Source: Marinococcus sp. PL1-022
GTDB lineage: Bacteria; Bacillota; Bacilli; Bacillales; Marinococcaceae
Direction: 5' to 3'
NCBI RefSeq assembly: GCF_033845285.1
Contig: NZ_JAWXCX010000001.1
Span: 1,565,495 to 1,629,494, forward strand
DNA: 64,000 bases
Shown here: positions 27,309 through 35,478 of the stretch, one piece after another
Position numbering within the stretch: the first letter of the stretch is position 1
Layout: each line of letters begins with the position of its first letter
The notes under the pieces: model-generated
Seen by the model: only the letters and a program-made list of their open reading frames with translations
Told to the model about the DNA's origin: nothing
The model's database searches: none
Made by a program: the position numbers and the translations under genes

Positions 27309-28532
27309 TTATTTGTAATGGGCGTTCATCCGGTTTTCCGCAAAGGCGTCACCGAGCACCCCGGGTTCTTTGATATACATATCCCTTGGCACATGGCTGA
27401 GCAGTTCACATCCGTTTTCCGTGATGCGGATCGATTCGGTAATTTCCACACCGTGATCATCGAGCCAGATGCCAGGCATCAGGTGAAACGTCATATTCGG
27501 CTGCAAAATAGTGTGATCGCCCTTCCGGAAGCTGACTGTATGCTCGCCCCAGTCCGGCGGATAGCTGAGCCCGATGGAGTAGCCAAGACGGGATTCCTTA
27601 AAATACCCGCGTCTTGCGATTGTCCGACTCCACACACTTTCCACCTCTTCAGCTGTCATCCCAGGCTTAATTGCATCCATCGTCGTTTCGATGCCTTCAA
27701 CGACCGTTTCCGACAGATCATACATTTTTTCAGGGGCCTGGCCGATCGCCATCGTTCTTGCCATCGGAGTGTGATAGCGCATATACGCTCCGGCAATTTC
27801 GATCGTCAAAAAGTCCCCGTAGTTATATCTGCGATCCGTCCATGTCAAATGCGGAGTGGCTGTGTTTTCGTTTGCGGGAATCATCGGCACAATCGAAGTA
27901 TAATCGCCGCCAAATTCCTTTGTCCCGAGAATCTGGGCATTGGTGATAGCCGCAGCCACTTCATTTTCACGAACGCCGACATCCACCGTATCAAAGCCAG
28001 CCTGCATGGCATTTTCCAGTATCCGGCCAGCGCGGTACATGCATTCGATTTCCGCTTCCGATTTTATCAGGCGGACCCAGTTAACGAGTGTGCTGAAATT
28101 ACGGAATTCGGCATTCGGGAGACCAGCCTGGATTCGTTCGTAGCACATCGCGGTAAAATAAAATGCATCCATCTCCAGTCCGATTTTCCGGTTGCCCTGG
28201 CCTATTTCGGTCAGGATGTTTGCTGCAAAATCCATCGGGTGCTTGATTGTCGACTGCACAAATTCATCAGGGTACGGAATGATATGGTCGTCGTCGAGCC
28301 AGGTGGTGACCGCGGCACTGTGGGCATCCATTTCTCTCCCGATCCATAACGGCTGATCCTCATCAATCATCACAATCACCATTTGATGCACATAAAATGA
28401 CCATGCATTATATCCTGTTAAATAATACATATTGGATGGATTGGAGACCAATAGCACTTCAATACCATATTCCATCATTTTCATTTTTGTCTGATTCATC
28501 CTCATCAGGTACTCATCTTTTTCAAATAACAT
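27309..28532 (-). CDS. doeA: Ectoine hydrolase-like protein (DoeA/EutD, M24 fold)
   Basis: Pita-bread fold protein (407 aa) resembling DoeA/EutD, which opens the ectoine ring to N-acetyl-2,4-diaminobutyrate. The N-terminal creatinase-like domain has SNPSNMYYLTGYNAWSFYV and WIGREMDAH. The catalytic domain has GGDYTSIVP, GYSIGLSYPPDWGEHT and FHLMPGIW. Canonical M24 metal ligands are mostly replaced: IEIAG where VDxG is usual, HTPMARTM where DxTRT is usual, and LMPG where xEPG is usual. This argues against an Xaa-Pro peptidase and fits the non-metallo DoeA branch. It is the last gene of the operon, 35 bases after the aldehyde dehydrogenase, with a strong AAAAGGGGGG ribosome site. Confidence 0.75.
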   Translation of the reverse strand: MLFEKDEYLMRMNQTKMKMMEYGIEVLLVSNPSNMYYLTGYNAWSFYVHQMVIVMIDEDQPLWIGREMDAHSAAVTTWLDDDHIIPYPDEFVQSTIKHPMDFAANILTEIGQGNRKIGLEMDAFYFTAMCYERIQAGLPNAEFRNFSTLVNWVRLIKSEAEIECMYRAGRILENAMQAGFDTVDVGVRENEVAAAITNAQILGTKEFGGDYTSIVPMIPANENTATPHLTWTDRRYNYGDFLTIEIAGAYMRYHTPMARTMAIGQAPEKMYDLSETVVEGIETTMDAIKPGMTAEEVESVWSRTIARRGYFKESRLGYSIGLSYPPDWGEHTVSFRKGDHTILQPNMTFHLMPGIWLDDHGVEITESIRITENGCELLSHVPRDMYIKEPGVLGDAFAENRMNAHYK

Positions 28533-28567
28533 GAGCTGATCCCCCCTTTTATCCCGTTTACGTTTAA

Positions 28568-30007
28568 TTATTCATCAATGGTGAAGCATACGAGCCGTTT
28601 TTCTGACATTTCTTCAATTGCAAACGCTACGCCTTCCCGGCCGATGCCCGAATGCTTCACGCCGCCAAACGGCATGGCATCGATCCGGAAATCGCTGCTG
28701 TCGTTTACCATAACACCGCCAACGTGAAGCTTGCGCACTGCCTTCAGCGCTAAATTAATATCATTCGTGTAAATACCGGCCTGCAGTCCGAAAGGTACGC
28801 TGTTCGAGCGTGTGACTGCTTCATCAAACGTTGCTACAGAAGCAAGTATCACTACCGGCCCGAACACTTCTTCTTTTACAATTGTTAAGTGCTCCGGCAC
28901 ATTCGATAGAACCGTCGGCTCGATAAAGGCCCCGTGCCGTTTTCCGCCGGCAAGCACTTTGGCTCCCGCCTCTACTGCTTCTTCAATCCAGCTTTCAATC
29001 CGTTTGGCTTCTTTTTCGTTGATGACCGGTCCAATATCTGAATCCTTGTCCATCTTTCTGCCGGCGCGCACCTGTTTGGCTTTATCCACAAACGATGCTT
29101 CAAACGCATCATAAATTTCTTCATGAGCGTACACCCGCTGAACACTCAGGCAGTTCTGGCCGGCCGCTCCAAACGCTCCGTCCACGCCGGATTGCGCTGC
29201 CTTTTCAATGTCTGTATCCTTCCATACGATAAACGGGGAATTCGAGCCGAGCTCCATGGAAAGCTTTTTCAGCCCCGCTTTGTGGGCAATGCTTTTTCCT
29301 GTTTCATAGCCACCGGTAAAGCTGATCATCTGTACGTCCTCTGCTTCAACCAGAATGTCGCCAATGTCACGGCCTCTTCCGGTGATCACTGTCATCACCT
29401 TTTTCGGAAGACCGGCAGCAATAAATGCTTCAGCCAGCTTTAATGCGCTGAGCGGTGTTTCTGTTGCCGGCTTCACGATAACAGCGTTACCAGCAGCAAT
29501 TGCCGGTGCTACCTTATGGGCCACCAGGTTCAACGGATCGTTAAACGGCGTGATGGCTGCTACCACACCCACCGGAAAATGATAGTAATAGCCCATCCGG
29601 TTCGTATTACCTTCCATTTGGTCGAAATTAATCGATTCCCCGGAAAGACGGCGTGCCTCCTCTGCCCCAAGTCGTATCGTTTCAGCAGTTCTCCGTGCTT
29701 CGCCGGAAGCTTCCGCTATCGTTTTGCTTCCTTCAAGCGCAATGATTTCTGCAAACTCCTCTGCATGATCGAGCACATAATCCGCCACTTTATTTAATAT
29801 ATCCATGCGCTCCCGGATACTCAGCGCTTCGGCGATTTCTTTTCCTTCAACAGCGATCCGTACAGCTTCGCGTGCATCGTCGCTGCTAGCCATTGGGACT
29901 GTACTGATAACAGACTGGTCTTCGGGATTGACGACGTCCAGTGTCTGATCACGGCCGACCCATTCTCCGCCGAGCAGCATCTTTTGCTCTGTGATTTTTG
30001 TTGTCAT
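28568..30007 (-). CDS. NAD(P)-dependent aldehyde dehydrogenase (candidate DoeC, aspartate-semialdehyde oxidising)
   Basis: 479-residue member of the aldehyde dehydrogenase superfamily. It has the proton-relay Asn region (TPFNDPLN), cofactor glycine motif (SFTGGYETGK), catalytic Glu (MELGSNSP) and nucleophile Cys in GAAGQNC (about 278). All are intact, so an active oxidising enzyme is expected. In ectoine catabolism DoeC converts aspartate semialdehyde to aspartate, and the operon context suggests that role here. Succinate-semialdehyde or lactaldehyde oxidation cannot be excluded by sequence alone. It lies 12 bases after the homoserine dehydrogenase gene. Confidence 0.85.
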   Translation of the reverse strand: MTTKITEQKMLLGGEWVGRDQTLDVVNPEDQSVISTVPMASSDDAREAVRIAVEGKEIAEALSIRERMDILNKVADYVLDHAEEFAEIIALEGSKTIAEASGEARRTAETIRLGAEEARRLSGESINFDQMEGNTNRMGYYYHFPVGVVAAITPFNDPLNLVAHKVAPAIAAGNAVIVKPATETPLSALKLAEAFIAAGLPKKVMTVITGRGRDIGDILVEAEDVQMISFTGGYETGKSIAHKAGLKKLSMELGSNSPFIVWKDTDIEKAAQSGVDGAFGAAGQNCLSVQRVYAHEEIYDAFEASFVDKAKQVRAGRKMDKDSDIGPVINEKEAKRIESWIEEAVEAGAKVLAGGKRHGAFIEPTVLSNVPEHLTIVKEEVFGPVVILASVATFDEAVTRSNSVPFGLQAGIYTNDINLALKAVRKLHVGGVMVNDSSDFRIDAMPFGGVKHSGIGREGVAFAIEEMSEKRLVCFTIDE

Positions 30008-30019
30008 ATTATCCCGCCT

Positions 30020-31060
30020 TTATATAGTATTTCGGTCCATGTTAATCAAATCGATTAACAAGGCAAATCCTGTTTCCGGCACCCCGGCCCCGGCACCCAT
30101 CAGCGTAATCGGGCCACTCAGGTCGCATTCATAGGTAACCGCGTTTACCGCACCGCCCACGTTGGCGAGAGCATCGTCTTCGGAAAGCAGCTCCGGTTTC
30201 ACAGACCCTTTGATTGTGCCGTTGACGTTTTCAACGCGCCCGATCAGCTTCCAATGCTTGTTTTCATTTTTTGCCTGCTGCATATCTTCGGCAGAAAGAG
30301 ACGTAATTCCCTGGCGCTCCACATCTTCTTTTTTCAAATCAGCTCCCATGACGACATTGGCAAGAATGACTACTTTATACAATACATCATAGCCTTCGAC
30401 ATCGCTCGTGGGATCCGCTTCCGCGTATCCGCGGGATTGGGCTTCTTTTAAAGCTTCGCTGTATCCCATGCCCTGCTCCATCTGAGTGAGCATGTAATTT
30501 GTTGTGCCGTTCATAATCCCTTTAATGGACGTAATCCGGTTTCCGGAAAGACTTGTAAGCGGCATCCGGAGCGCCGGTGTTCCGCTCATGACCGTTCCTT
30601 CGAATAAAAACCGTACACCGTTCTCTTCTGCCAGTGCCTGAAGCTCTTTATAGGCAAGTGCTACGGGACCTTTATTCGTAAGAACGGCGTTTTTGCCGGC
30701 CTTAAATGCCGTTTTGCAGTGATCAATCGCCGGCTGTCCGGTCTCCACGTTGGTGAACGTAATTTCGATTACAGTATCAGCGTTTGACTGGGTAATGGTT
30801 TCGATGCTGTCCCAGCCGCGCACGAGCCCTTCGGTATCAGGATAGTTTTCGACTGTCCCATCTTTTTTCAGGCAGTCAAGCACTTTCTGCATGTCAAGGC
30901 CTTCCGGGTGGTGAAGGGAGCCTTTGTACAAATCGGAAACGGAAACGACCAAAAAGTCGGAACCGAAGGTATCCTTCAGCCAGTCTCCCCGTTCCAGCAG
31001 TATATCTGCAAGTCCGCGGCCCACTCCGCCAAACCCGATAAAATCTAATTTATGCGGCAT
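30020..31060 (-). CDS. Homoserine dehydrogenase, short form without ACT domain
   Basis: 346-residue enzyme that interconverts aspartate semialdehyde and homoserine with NAD(P)H. Features are the Rossmann motif GFGGVGRGLAD, VLTNKGPVALAY, the substrate loop GYAEADPTSDVEGYD and the catalytic DVLYK. The C-terminal ACT regulatory domain of Bacillus Hom is absent, so threonine feedback control is not expected. Placement in the middle of the operon, away from thrB and thrC, suggests a catabolic or branch role acting on aspartate semialdehyde. It has a good GGGAGG site and 12-16-base spacing to both neighbours. Confidence 0.88.
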   Translation of the reverse strand: MPHKLDFIGFGGVGRGLADILLERGDWLKDTFGSDFLVVSVSDLYKGSLHHPEGLDMQKVLDCLKKDGTVENYPDTEGLVRGWDSIETITQSNADTVIEITFTNVETGQPAIDHCKTAFKAGKNAVLTNKGPVALAYKELQALAEENGVRFLFEGTVMSGTPALRMPLTSLSGNRITSIKGIMNGTTNYMLTQMEQGMGYSEALKEAQSRGYAEADPTSDVEGYDVLYKVVILANVVMGADLKKEDVERQGITSLSAEDMQQAKNENKHWKLIGRVENVNGTIKGSVKPELLSEDDALANVGGAVNAVTYECDLSGPITLMGAGAGVPETGFALLIDLINMDRNTI

Positions 31061-31076
31061 ATTTTTTCCTCCCAGT

Positions 31077-32291
31077 CTAATCTGTCTTGTGCTTTGTCAT
31101 ATAGTGTACAGCTGCTCCTGCAAGCAGGGAAGCGCCAATTGGTAAAATGGTTTCTTCAATATCAAACTGGGGCATGTGCAGCCCGCTGTCTGCACGATCA
31201 GGGTAGCCTGCGCCGAGAAACATCATGCAGGACGGCACCTGACGGGCCATGTAGCTGAAATCTTCTCCGCCCATGCCATAGGATTCTTCGTGGATCATCG
31301 TTTCCGGGTACAGTTCCTTTAGCACGGACCGGTAAGCCTTAACCGCTACAGGACTATTAACGAGTGCCGGCTCACCTTCTGCAATCGTTACCTCCTGGGA
31401 GGCGTTCATCGATTCTGCTATACGGAAGGCCTGCTGAAGCTCCTCACGAAGATGCTTGCGGGTGTCATCCGAATAGCTTCGCATCGTGCCGCGGATACGG
31501 ACTTCGTCCGGGATAACGTTCGTCGAAGCTCCTGCCTTTAATTCACCGATACTCACAACCGCCGGTTCAAGCGGAGACGTCCGCCGTGAAACGATCCCCT
31601 GCATCGCCTGCATCACAAACGTGCTGATCCACACCGGATCCGTGGCGAGATGAGGATACGCCCCGTGGCCGCCGCTTGCGCGAATGACCCCTTCAAACGT
31701 ATCAATGCCTGCCATGGACGGGCCTTCCTGCAGTCTTACATGACCCGGCGTAAACTCAGGGTCCATGTGCAGCGCAAAGGCTGCTTCAGCTCCTTCAAGC
31801 CACCCATGGCTGATCAAATACGGGCTGCCGGTGCTTCCGTACTCATCCGTATCTTCTTCTGCCGGCTGAAAAATGAACCGGATGGTTCCGTTCAAATGCT
31901 CCTGCTGGTTGTGAAGCACAACGCAGGCACCAAGCAGCATAGCAGTGTGGGCATCGTGCCCGCACGCGTGCATTTTACCCTCGTAGGTGGAAGCATAATC
32001 ACAGCTGTTTTCTTCCTGGATCGGAAGGGCATCAATATCAGCGCGCAGAATGACGAGAGGGCCGTCACCGGCCCCGAGCTCTGCGATCACGGCCGTGTCG
32101 AGACCCGTTTCTTCTCTCCCGCTGTATACTGTTAGATGCTGAAGACCGGCAAGCGCCTGTTTAATAAACGCTGACGTTTCATACTCTTCAAAGCTCAGCT
32201 CCGGGCGGCGATGCAGGCTGCGCCTCCATTCGACCAGCTGCTCTCTGATCGCTTCTGCTTCTTCTTTAATCGTTTTTGTCACTATAGTCAT
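31077..32291 (-). CDS. M20-family amidohydrolase (candidate N-acetyl-diaminobutyrate deacetylase)
   Basis: 404-residue metal-dependent amidohydrolase of the M20D (hippurate hydrolase/N-acyl-amino-acid deacylase) type. Metal ligands appear intact: ADIDALP, the HACGHDAHTAMLLGA motif, FQPAEEDTDEYG and a C-terminal YGMGGEDFSYM. The dimerisation (lid) domain lies about 190-300. In this context the natural inference is deacylation of the N-acetyl-2,4-diaminobutyrate made by the DoeA-like protein. Characterised DoeB/EutE deacetylases belong to the unrelated AstE/AspA family, so this would be a non-orthologous replacement. The ribosome site is AAAGGACGG. It lies 15 bases after the PLP enzyme gene. 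Confidence 0.85.
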   Translation of the reverse strand: MTIVTKTIKEEAEAIREQLVEWRRSLHRRPELSFEEYETSAFIKQALAGLQHLTVYSGREETGLDTAVIAELGAGDGPLVILRADIDALPIQEENSCDYASTYEGKMHACGHDAHTAMLLGACVVLHNQQEHLNGTIRFIFQPAEEDTDEYGSTGSPYLISHGWLEGAEAAFALHMDPEFTPGHVRLQEGPSMAGIDTFEGVIRASGGHGAYPHLATDPVWISTFVMQAMQGIVSRRTSPLEPAVVSIGELKAGASTNVIPDEVRIRGTMRSYSDDTRKHLREELQQAFRIAESMNASQEVTIAEGEPALVNSPVAVKAYRSVLKELYPETMIHEESYGMGGEDFSYMARQVPSCMMFLGAGYPDRADSGLHMPQFDIEETILPIGASLLAGAAVHYMTKHKTD

Positions 32292-32306
32292 CGTTCAAAC
32301 CGTCCT

Positions 32307-33512
32307 TTAGTTTTGCACGCTTGCGGTTTTTGGCAGCGAGGCCAGCGCCTGTTCCAAATCGTTAATGAGATCCTCTGTATCTTCAATTCCGACCGAGTAG
32401 CGCACAAGGCTTTCCGGAATACCGAGCGCTGCCCGCTCTTCCGGCGTATTTTCCACGTGGCTTGTCGTTCTTGCCGGCCCTACCGTTGTTTCCACCGATC
32501 CCAGGTTTGCTGCCCGGTTGGCATACTCGAGTTTTGGCAGGAACTGGCGAACAGCATCCATTCCACCTTTTAACGAGAAGCTGAACATGCCGCCAAACTG
32601 GTTCATCTGTTTTGCTGCAATATCATGACCAGGGTGTGTTTTGAGCCCCGGATAGAATACCTGATCCACCTGCTCATGATTTTGCAGGTGTTCAGCGATT
32701 TTCATCGCGGATTCACACTGCTGGCGTACCCGGAGATGAAGCGTCTTCATGCCCCGGATCATCAGGTAGGCAGCCATTGGATCCATCGTCGCTCCATTAA
32801 TTTCGCGGTAATGAAATATTTTTTCAACCAGATCTTTCCGGCCGCATACCGCTCCGCCAAGGGCATCTGCGTGTCCTCCCAGAAATTTCGTCGCACTGTG
32901 AATAACTAGGTCCACGCCAAATTCGAGCGGGTTCTGGTTGATTGGAGTAGCAAATGTGTTATCAACGAACACAAGCGCGCCCACTTCCTTCGCTACCCTG
33001 GTCATTCGTTCAATGTCAGTAATTTTTACCGTTGGATTGGTTGGTGTTTCCAGATATAAAATATCGCAGCCTTTACGAACTTCTGTCTCAATTTCTTCAT
33101 GATTGCCTGTTTCGCATAGTGACACTTCGATATCCATATGCGGCAGAAATTCAGTAAAGATTTTATTTGTACCACCGTACGTGTCCTTCATCGATACCAC
33201 CCGGTCGCCCGGACGGAGGAACGTAGCCAGAGAGTTGCTGATTGCAGCCATGCCGGTTGAAAAGCTTGTAGCCGCTTCAGCGTCTTCCAGAATTCTGATT
33301 TTTTCTTCGAACGATTGCAGGGTAGGATTAGTGTTCCGACCATAGATATGCCCTTCCTTTTTTCCTGTTGCCACGTCATACCAATGGTCTAAATCATCGT
33401 AAGTATAGGCAACACTGTGGACTACCGGGACCTGGGTAGCTCCAAATGCCCGGTATTCTTTTTCTCCTGCCCATACTGCTTTTGTCGAACGATTAATGTG
33501 TGTGTTTGTCAT
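32307..33512 (-). CDS. Cys/Met-metabolism PLP enzyme (cystathionine gamma-synthase/lyase type)
   Basis: About 401-residue fold-type I PLP enzyme. PLP-binding features are FSTGMAAIS, DTYGGTNKIF, the Asp in VDNTFATP and the Schiff-base lysine in SATKFLGGHAD. The substrate-binding end is GSVETTVGPARTTSH. The YGGT motif resembles cystathionine gamma-synthase/lyase and O-acylhomoserine sulfhydrylase, not methionine gamma-lyase, which has Cys there. It is the first gene of the operon. No aminotransferase gene is present, so this enzyme may act on diaminobutyrate or a homoserine derivative; that is inference. The ATG at 33512 is chosen over an in-frame TTG at 33524 that abuts the ribosome site. Confidence 0.85.
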   Translation of the reverse strand: MTNTHINRSTKAVWAGEKEYRAFGATQVPVVHSVAYTYDDLDHWYDVATGKKEGHIYGRNTNPTLQSFEEKIRILEDAEAATSFSTGMAAISNSLATFLRPGDRVVSMKDTYGGTNKIFTEFLPHMDIEVSLCETGNHEEIETEVRKGCDILYLETPTNPTVKITDIERMTRVAKEVGALVFVDNTFATPINQNPLEFGVDLVIHSATKFLGGHADALGGAVCGRKDLVEKIFHYREINGATMDPMAAYLMIRGMKTLHLRVRQQCESAMKIAEHLQNHEQVDQVFYPGLKTHPGHDIAAKQMNQFGGMFSFSLKGGMDAVRQFLPKLEYANRAANLGSVETTVGPARTTSHVENTPEERAALGIPESLVRYSVGIEDTEDLINDLEQALASLPKTASVQN

Positions 33513-33583
33513 GATTGAACACAACCTTCCCTGTTACTATTTTTTCTCTATCTTCAGTGTATAGGTTATCTGTTCAAATTCCA

Positions 33584-33630
33584 TTCACACAATTGTATGA
33601 AGTTTCGCACTTTCTTTTGCACAATGTGCA
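33584..33630. promoter_or_regulatory. Candidate operator palindromes in the divergent control region
   Basis: Two inverted repeats lie between the divergent operon and pucR-like gene: TTCACACAATTGTATGAA (33584-33601, one mismatched pair) and TGCACAATGTGCA (33618-33630, perfect arms). They are positioned to serve a regulator acting on either promoter. No factor is identified by sequence. Confidence 0.45.
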
Positions 33631-33716
33631 TGACACATTATCTTCCATGCAAATATGGTAAAATAATAATCAGAAGATGAATTTACGTTTTTGGTATTGT
33701 AAAGGGGTGTCTGGCG

Positions 33717-35426
33717 ATGATTTCTATGCAACAAGTATTACAGCTTCCAATTATGAACACGGCTCTTCCACTGACATCAAATGCCGATTCAAGCTCTATT
33801 ACCGTCTACTGGGCATCGGTTATAGAAACACCTGTGGAAGATTTCGTCCGTCCGAGAGAATTAATTTTAAGCTCGGGGATCGGCTGTCAAAATGAAAGGG
33901 ATCTGCTTGAATTTATTGAAGAGCTGATGGAGGCGGGTGCGAGCGGTTTGATTTTATCTGTCGGCCACTACATCTCGTCAATTCCTGACAACGTGATCGA
34001 CTTTTGTGAAACAAAGGCATTTCCGCTCGTGGAAATCCCATGGGAAATCCGCTTTTCGGACATTACAGAAGCCATTTCTGAAGCCCTTCATAAAAGCTCG
34101 CTGCGCTCGATCGACGTTTCGAATAAAATCCGTACAGATCTTCTCGAAATTATTCTTGAAGGCAAGGGCATGGAGGCAATTGCCTCTTATGTATACAAGC
34201 AGCTGCATATACCGATGCTTGTAGTGGATAAGCGGGGACGCCTGAAGACCCAGACAGACCATTCGTCGGACCTCGCCGGATGGTGGAACCAGTATTTAAG
34301 CCAGGGAGGAAATCCGCTTTTTCCTCCTTTTCAGCAGACAGATCCTGAAAAGAGCCTGCCGGCGAACATGGAATGGATGGACACTGACGCCGGGACCCTG
34401 CTGCGCTTAACCGTGCAGACGACCCAGGACATTCAGGGCTATATGATCCTGCAGTGGCCCCCTCATAAAGAAAAGCACGATGTTTTTGAAGAATACACCC
34501 TGCTTCTGCTTGAACACTCGGTCACCACTTCCGCTCTCTGCTTTTTGCATGACCAGACGGCGATTGAAACCGAAATGCGCCTGAAGGATGATTTTGTCTG
34601 GAGTCTGGCAAAGGATAATTATGAATCCCGGGACCAGGCGCTTTCGCGCGGCAAATCATTAGGCTATAACCTTGAGCTTCCTTATATCTGCTTTGTCGCC
34701 AAACCCGAAAATGTTGAACGGGTCTTTCACGCAGAATCTCCGCCGCTTTCCTATGACCACTGGCTCGAACAGATTGGGTATATGTTTGAAGAGGAAGTCT
34801 CCCACGCAAGCCGTTATTTAAAAGCACGTGTGATGAGCACGTTCCAAAAATCGGAGCTGATCGTATATCTGGAAATGCATCCAACCATGATGTATGACAC
34901 AGTATATTATTTCGCTGAGACGGTGCAGTACCGCCTCGAACAAAAAATCCCTCATCTTGTCATTTCCTGGGGAGTAAGCAAGACGGCCGCACCGTGGGAG
35001 TTTGTGACAAGCTTTTCAGAAGCCTCTTCTGCTCTTGATGCCGGGCGCAGACAGCGGGGATTCGGCTACATCCATACGTATGAAGATACACGCTTTGACC
35101 GGGCTCTCATGTCTCTGGCTAAAAATGAAGAAATCCGCCAGATTGCTGAAGCTACAGTTGCCCCCCTTCATCATTATTCTGTCGAACGCGGCATTGATTT
35201 AATGAAAACGGTTCGCACCTATAATGAGTGCAAGGGCAATGTCAGCCAGACATCCCGGGAGCTAAATCTCCACCGTCAGTCCTTGTTATACCGTTTGAAA
35301 AAAATTGAATCACTCACAAGCTGTGATCTGAATAATTCCGATGATCTGTTTTTAATCGAGCTTTCCATTCGGCTGCACACAGCCGGGGCTCTGTTTGTCA
35401 CCGATGAACGGACTCCACACGTATAA
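33717..35426 (+). CDS. PucR-family transcriptional regulator
   Basis: 569-residue regulator with an N-terminal PucR-type sensor domain (about 1-125, with VRPRELILSSG and GLILSVGHYISSIP). A central GGDEF-like/GAF-like region follows, and a C-terminal PucR helix-turn-helix (RTYNECKGNVSQTSRELNLHRQSLLYRLKK split over about 505-535). PucR-type regulators generally activate catabolic operons when the substrate or an intermediate binds. It is divergent from the ectoine-like operon with 204 bases between starts, so it is the obvious local regulator. Characterised ectoine operons use a GntR/MocR-type EnuR or an Lrp-like DoeX instead. The ribosome site AAAGGGGTG is present. Confidence 0.9.
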   Translation: MISMQQVLQLPIMNTALPLTSNADSSSITVYWASVIETPVEDFVRPRELILSSGIGCQNERDLLEFIEELMEAGASGLILSVGHYISSIPDNVIDFCETKAFPLVEIPWEIRFSDITEAISEALHKSSLRSIDVSNKIRTDLLEIILEGKGMEAIASYVYKQLHIPMLVVDKRGRLKTQTDHSSDLAGWWNQYLSQGGNPLFPPFQQTDPEKSLPANMEWMDTDAGTLLRLTVQTTQDIQGYMILQWPPHKEKHDVFEEYTLLLLEHSVTTSALCFLHDQTAIETEMRLKDDFVWSLAKDNYESRDQALSRGKSLGYNLELPYICFVAKPENVERVFHAESPPLSYDHWLEQIGYMFEEEVSHASRYLKARVMSTFQKSELIVYLEMHPTMMYDTVYYFAETVQYRLEQKIPHLVISWGVSKTAAPWEFVTSFSEASSALDAGRRQRGFGYIHTYEDTRFDRALMSLAKNEEIRQIAEATVAPLHHYSVERGIDLMKTVRTYNECKGNVSQTSRELNLHRQSLLYRLKKIESLTSCDLNNSDDLFLIELSIRLHTAGALFVTDERTPHV

Positions 35427-35448
35427 ATAAAATAAAGAAAAGATACGA

Positions 35449-35478
35449 AAATAACTCTGCCCTCGGGCAGAGTTATAA
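35449..35478. terminator. Bidirectional terminator between the pucR-like gene and kapB
   Basis: Perfect 12-bp stem ATAACTCTGCCC / GGGCAGAGTTAT with a two-base loop. It contains the kapB stop codon. Confidence 0.8.

Noticed and set aside
27204-28349. 381-aa open frame on the plus strand opposite the DoeA-like gene
   Set aside because: Composition is that of a reverse-complement shadow (Cys, His, Arg and Phe rich) and the minus strand encodes a well-conserved enzyme.
27309-28532. Annotation as Xaa-Pro aminopeptidase or prolidase
   Set aside because: Most M24 metal ligands are replaced and the operon context is catabolic; the DoeA/EutD branch fits better.
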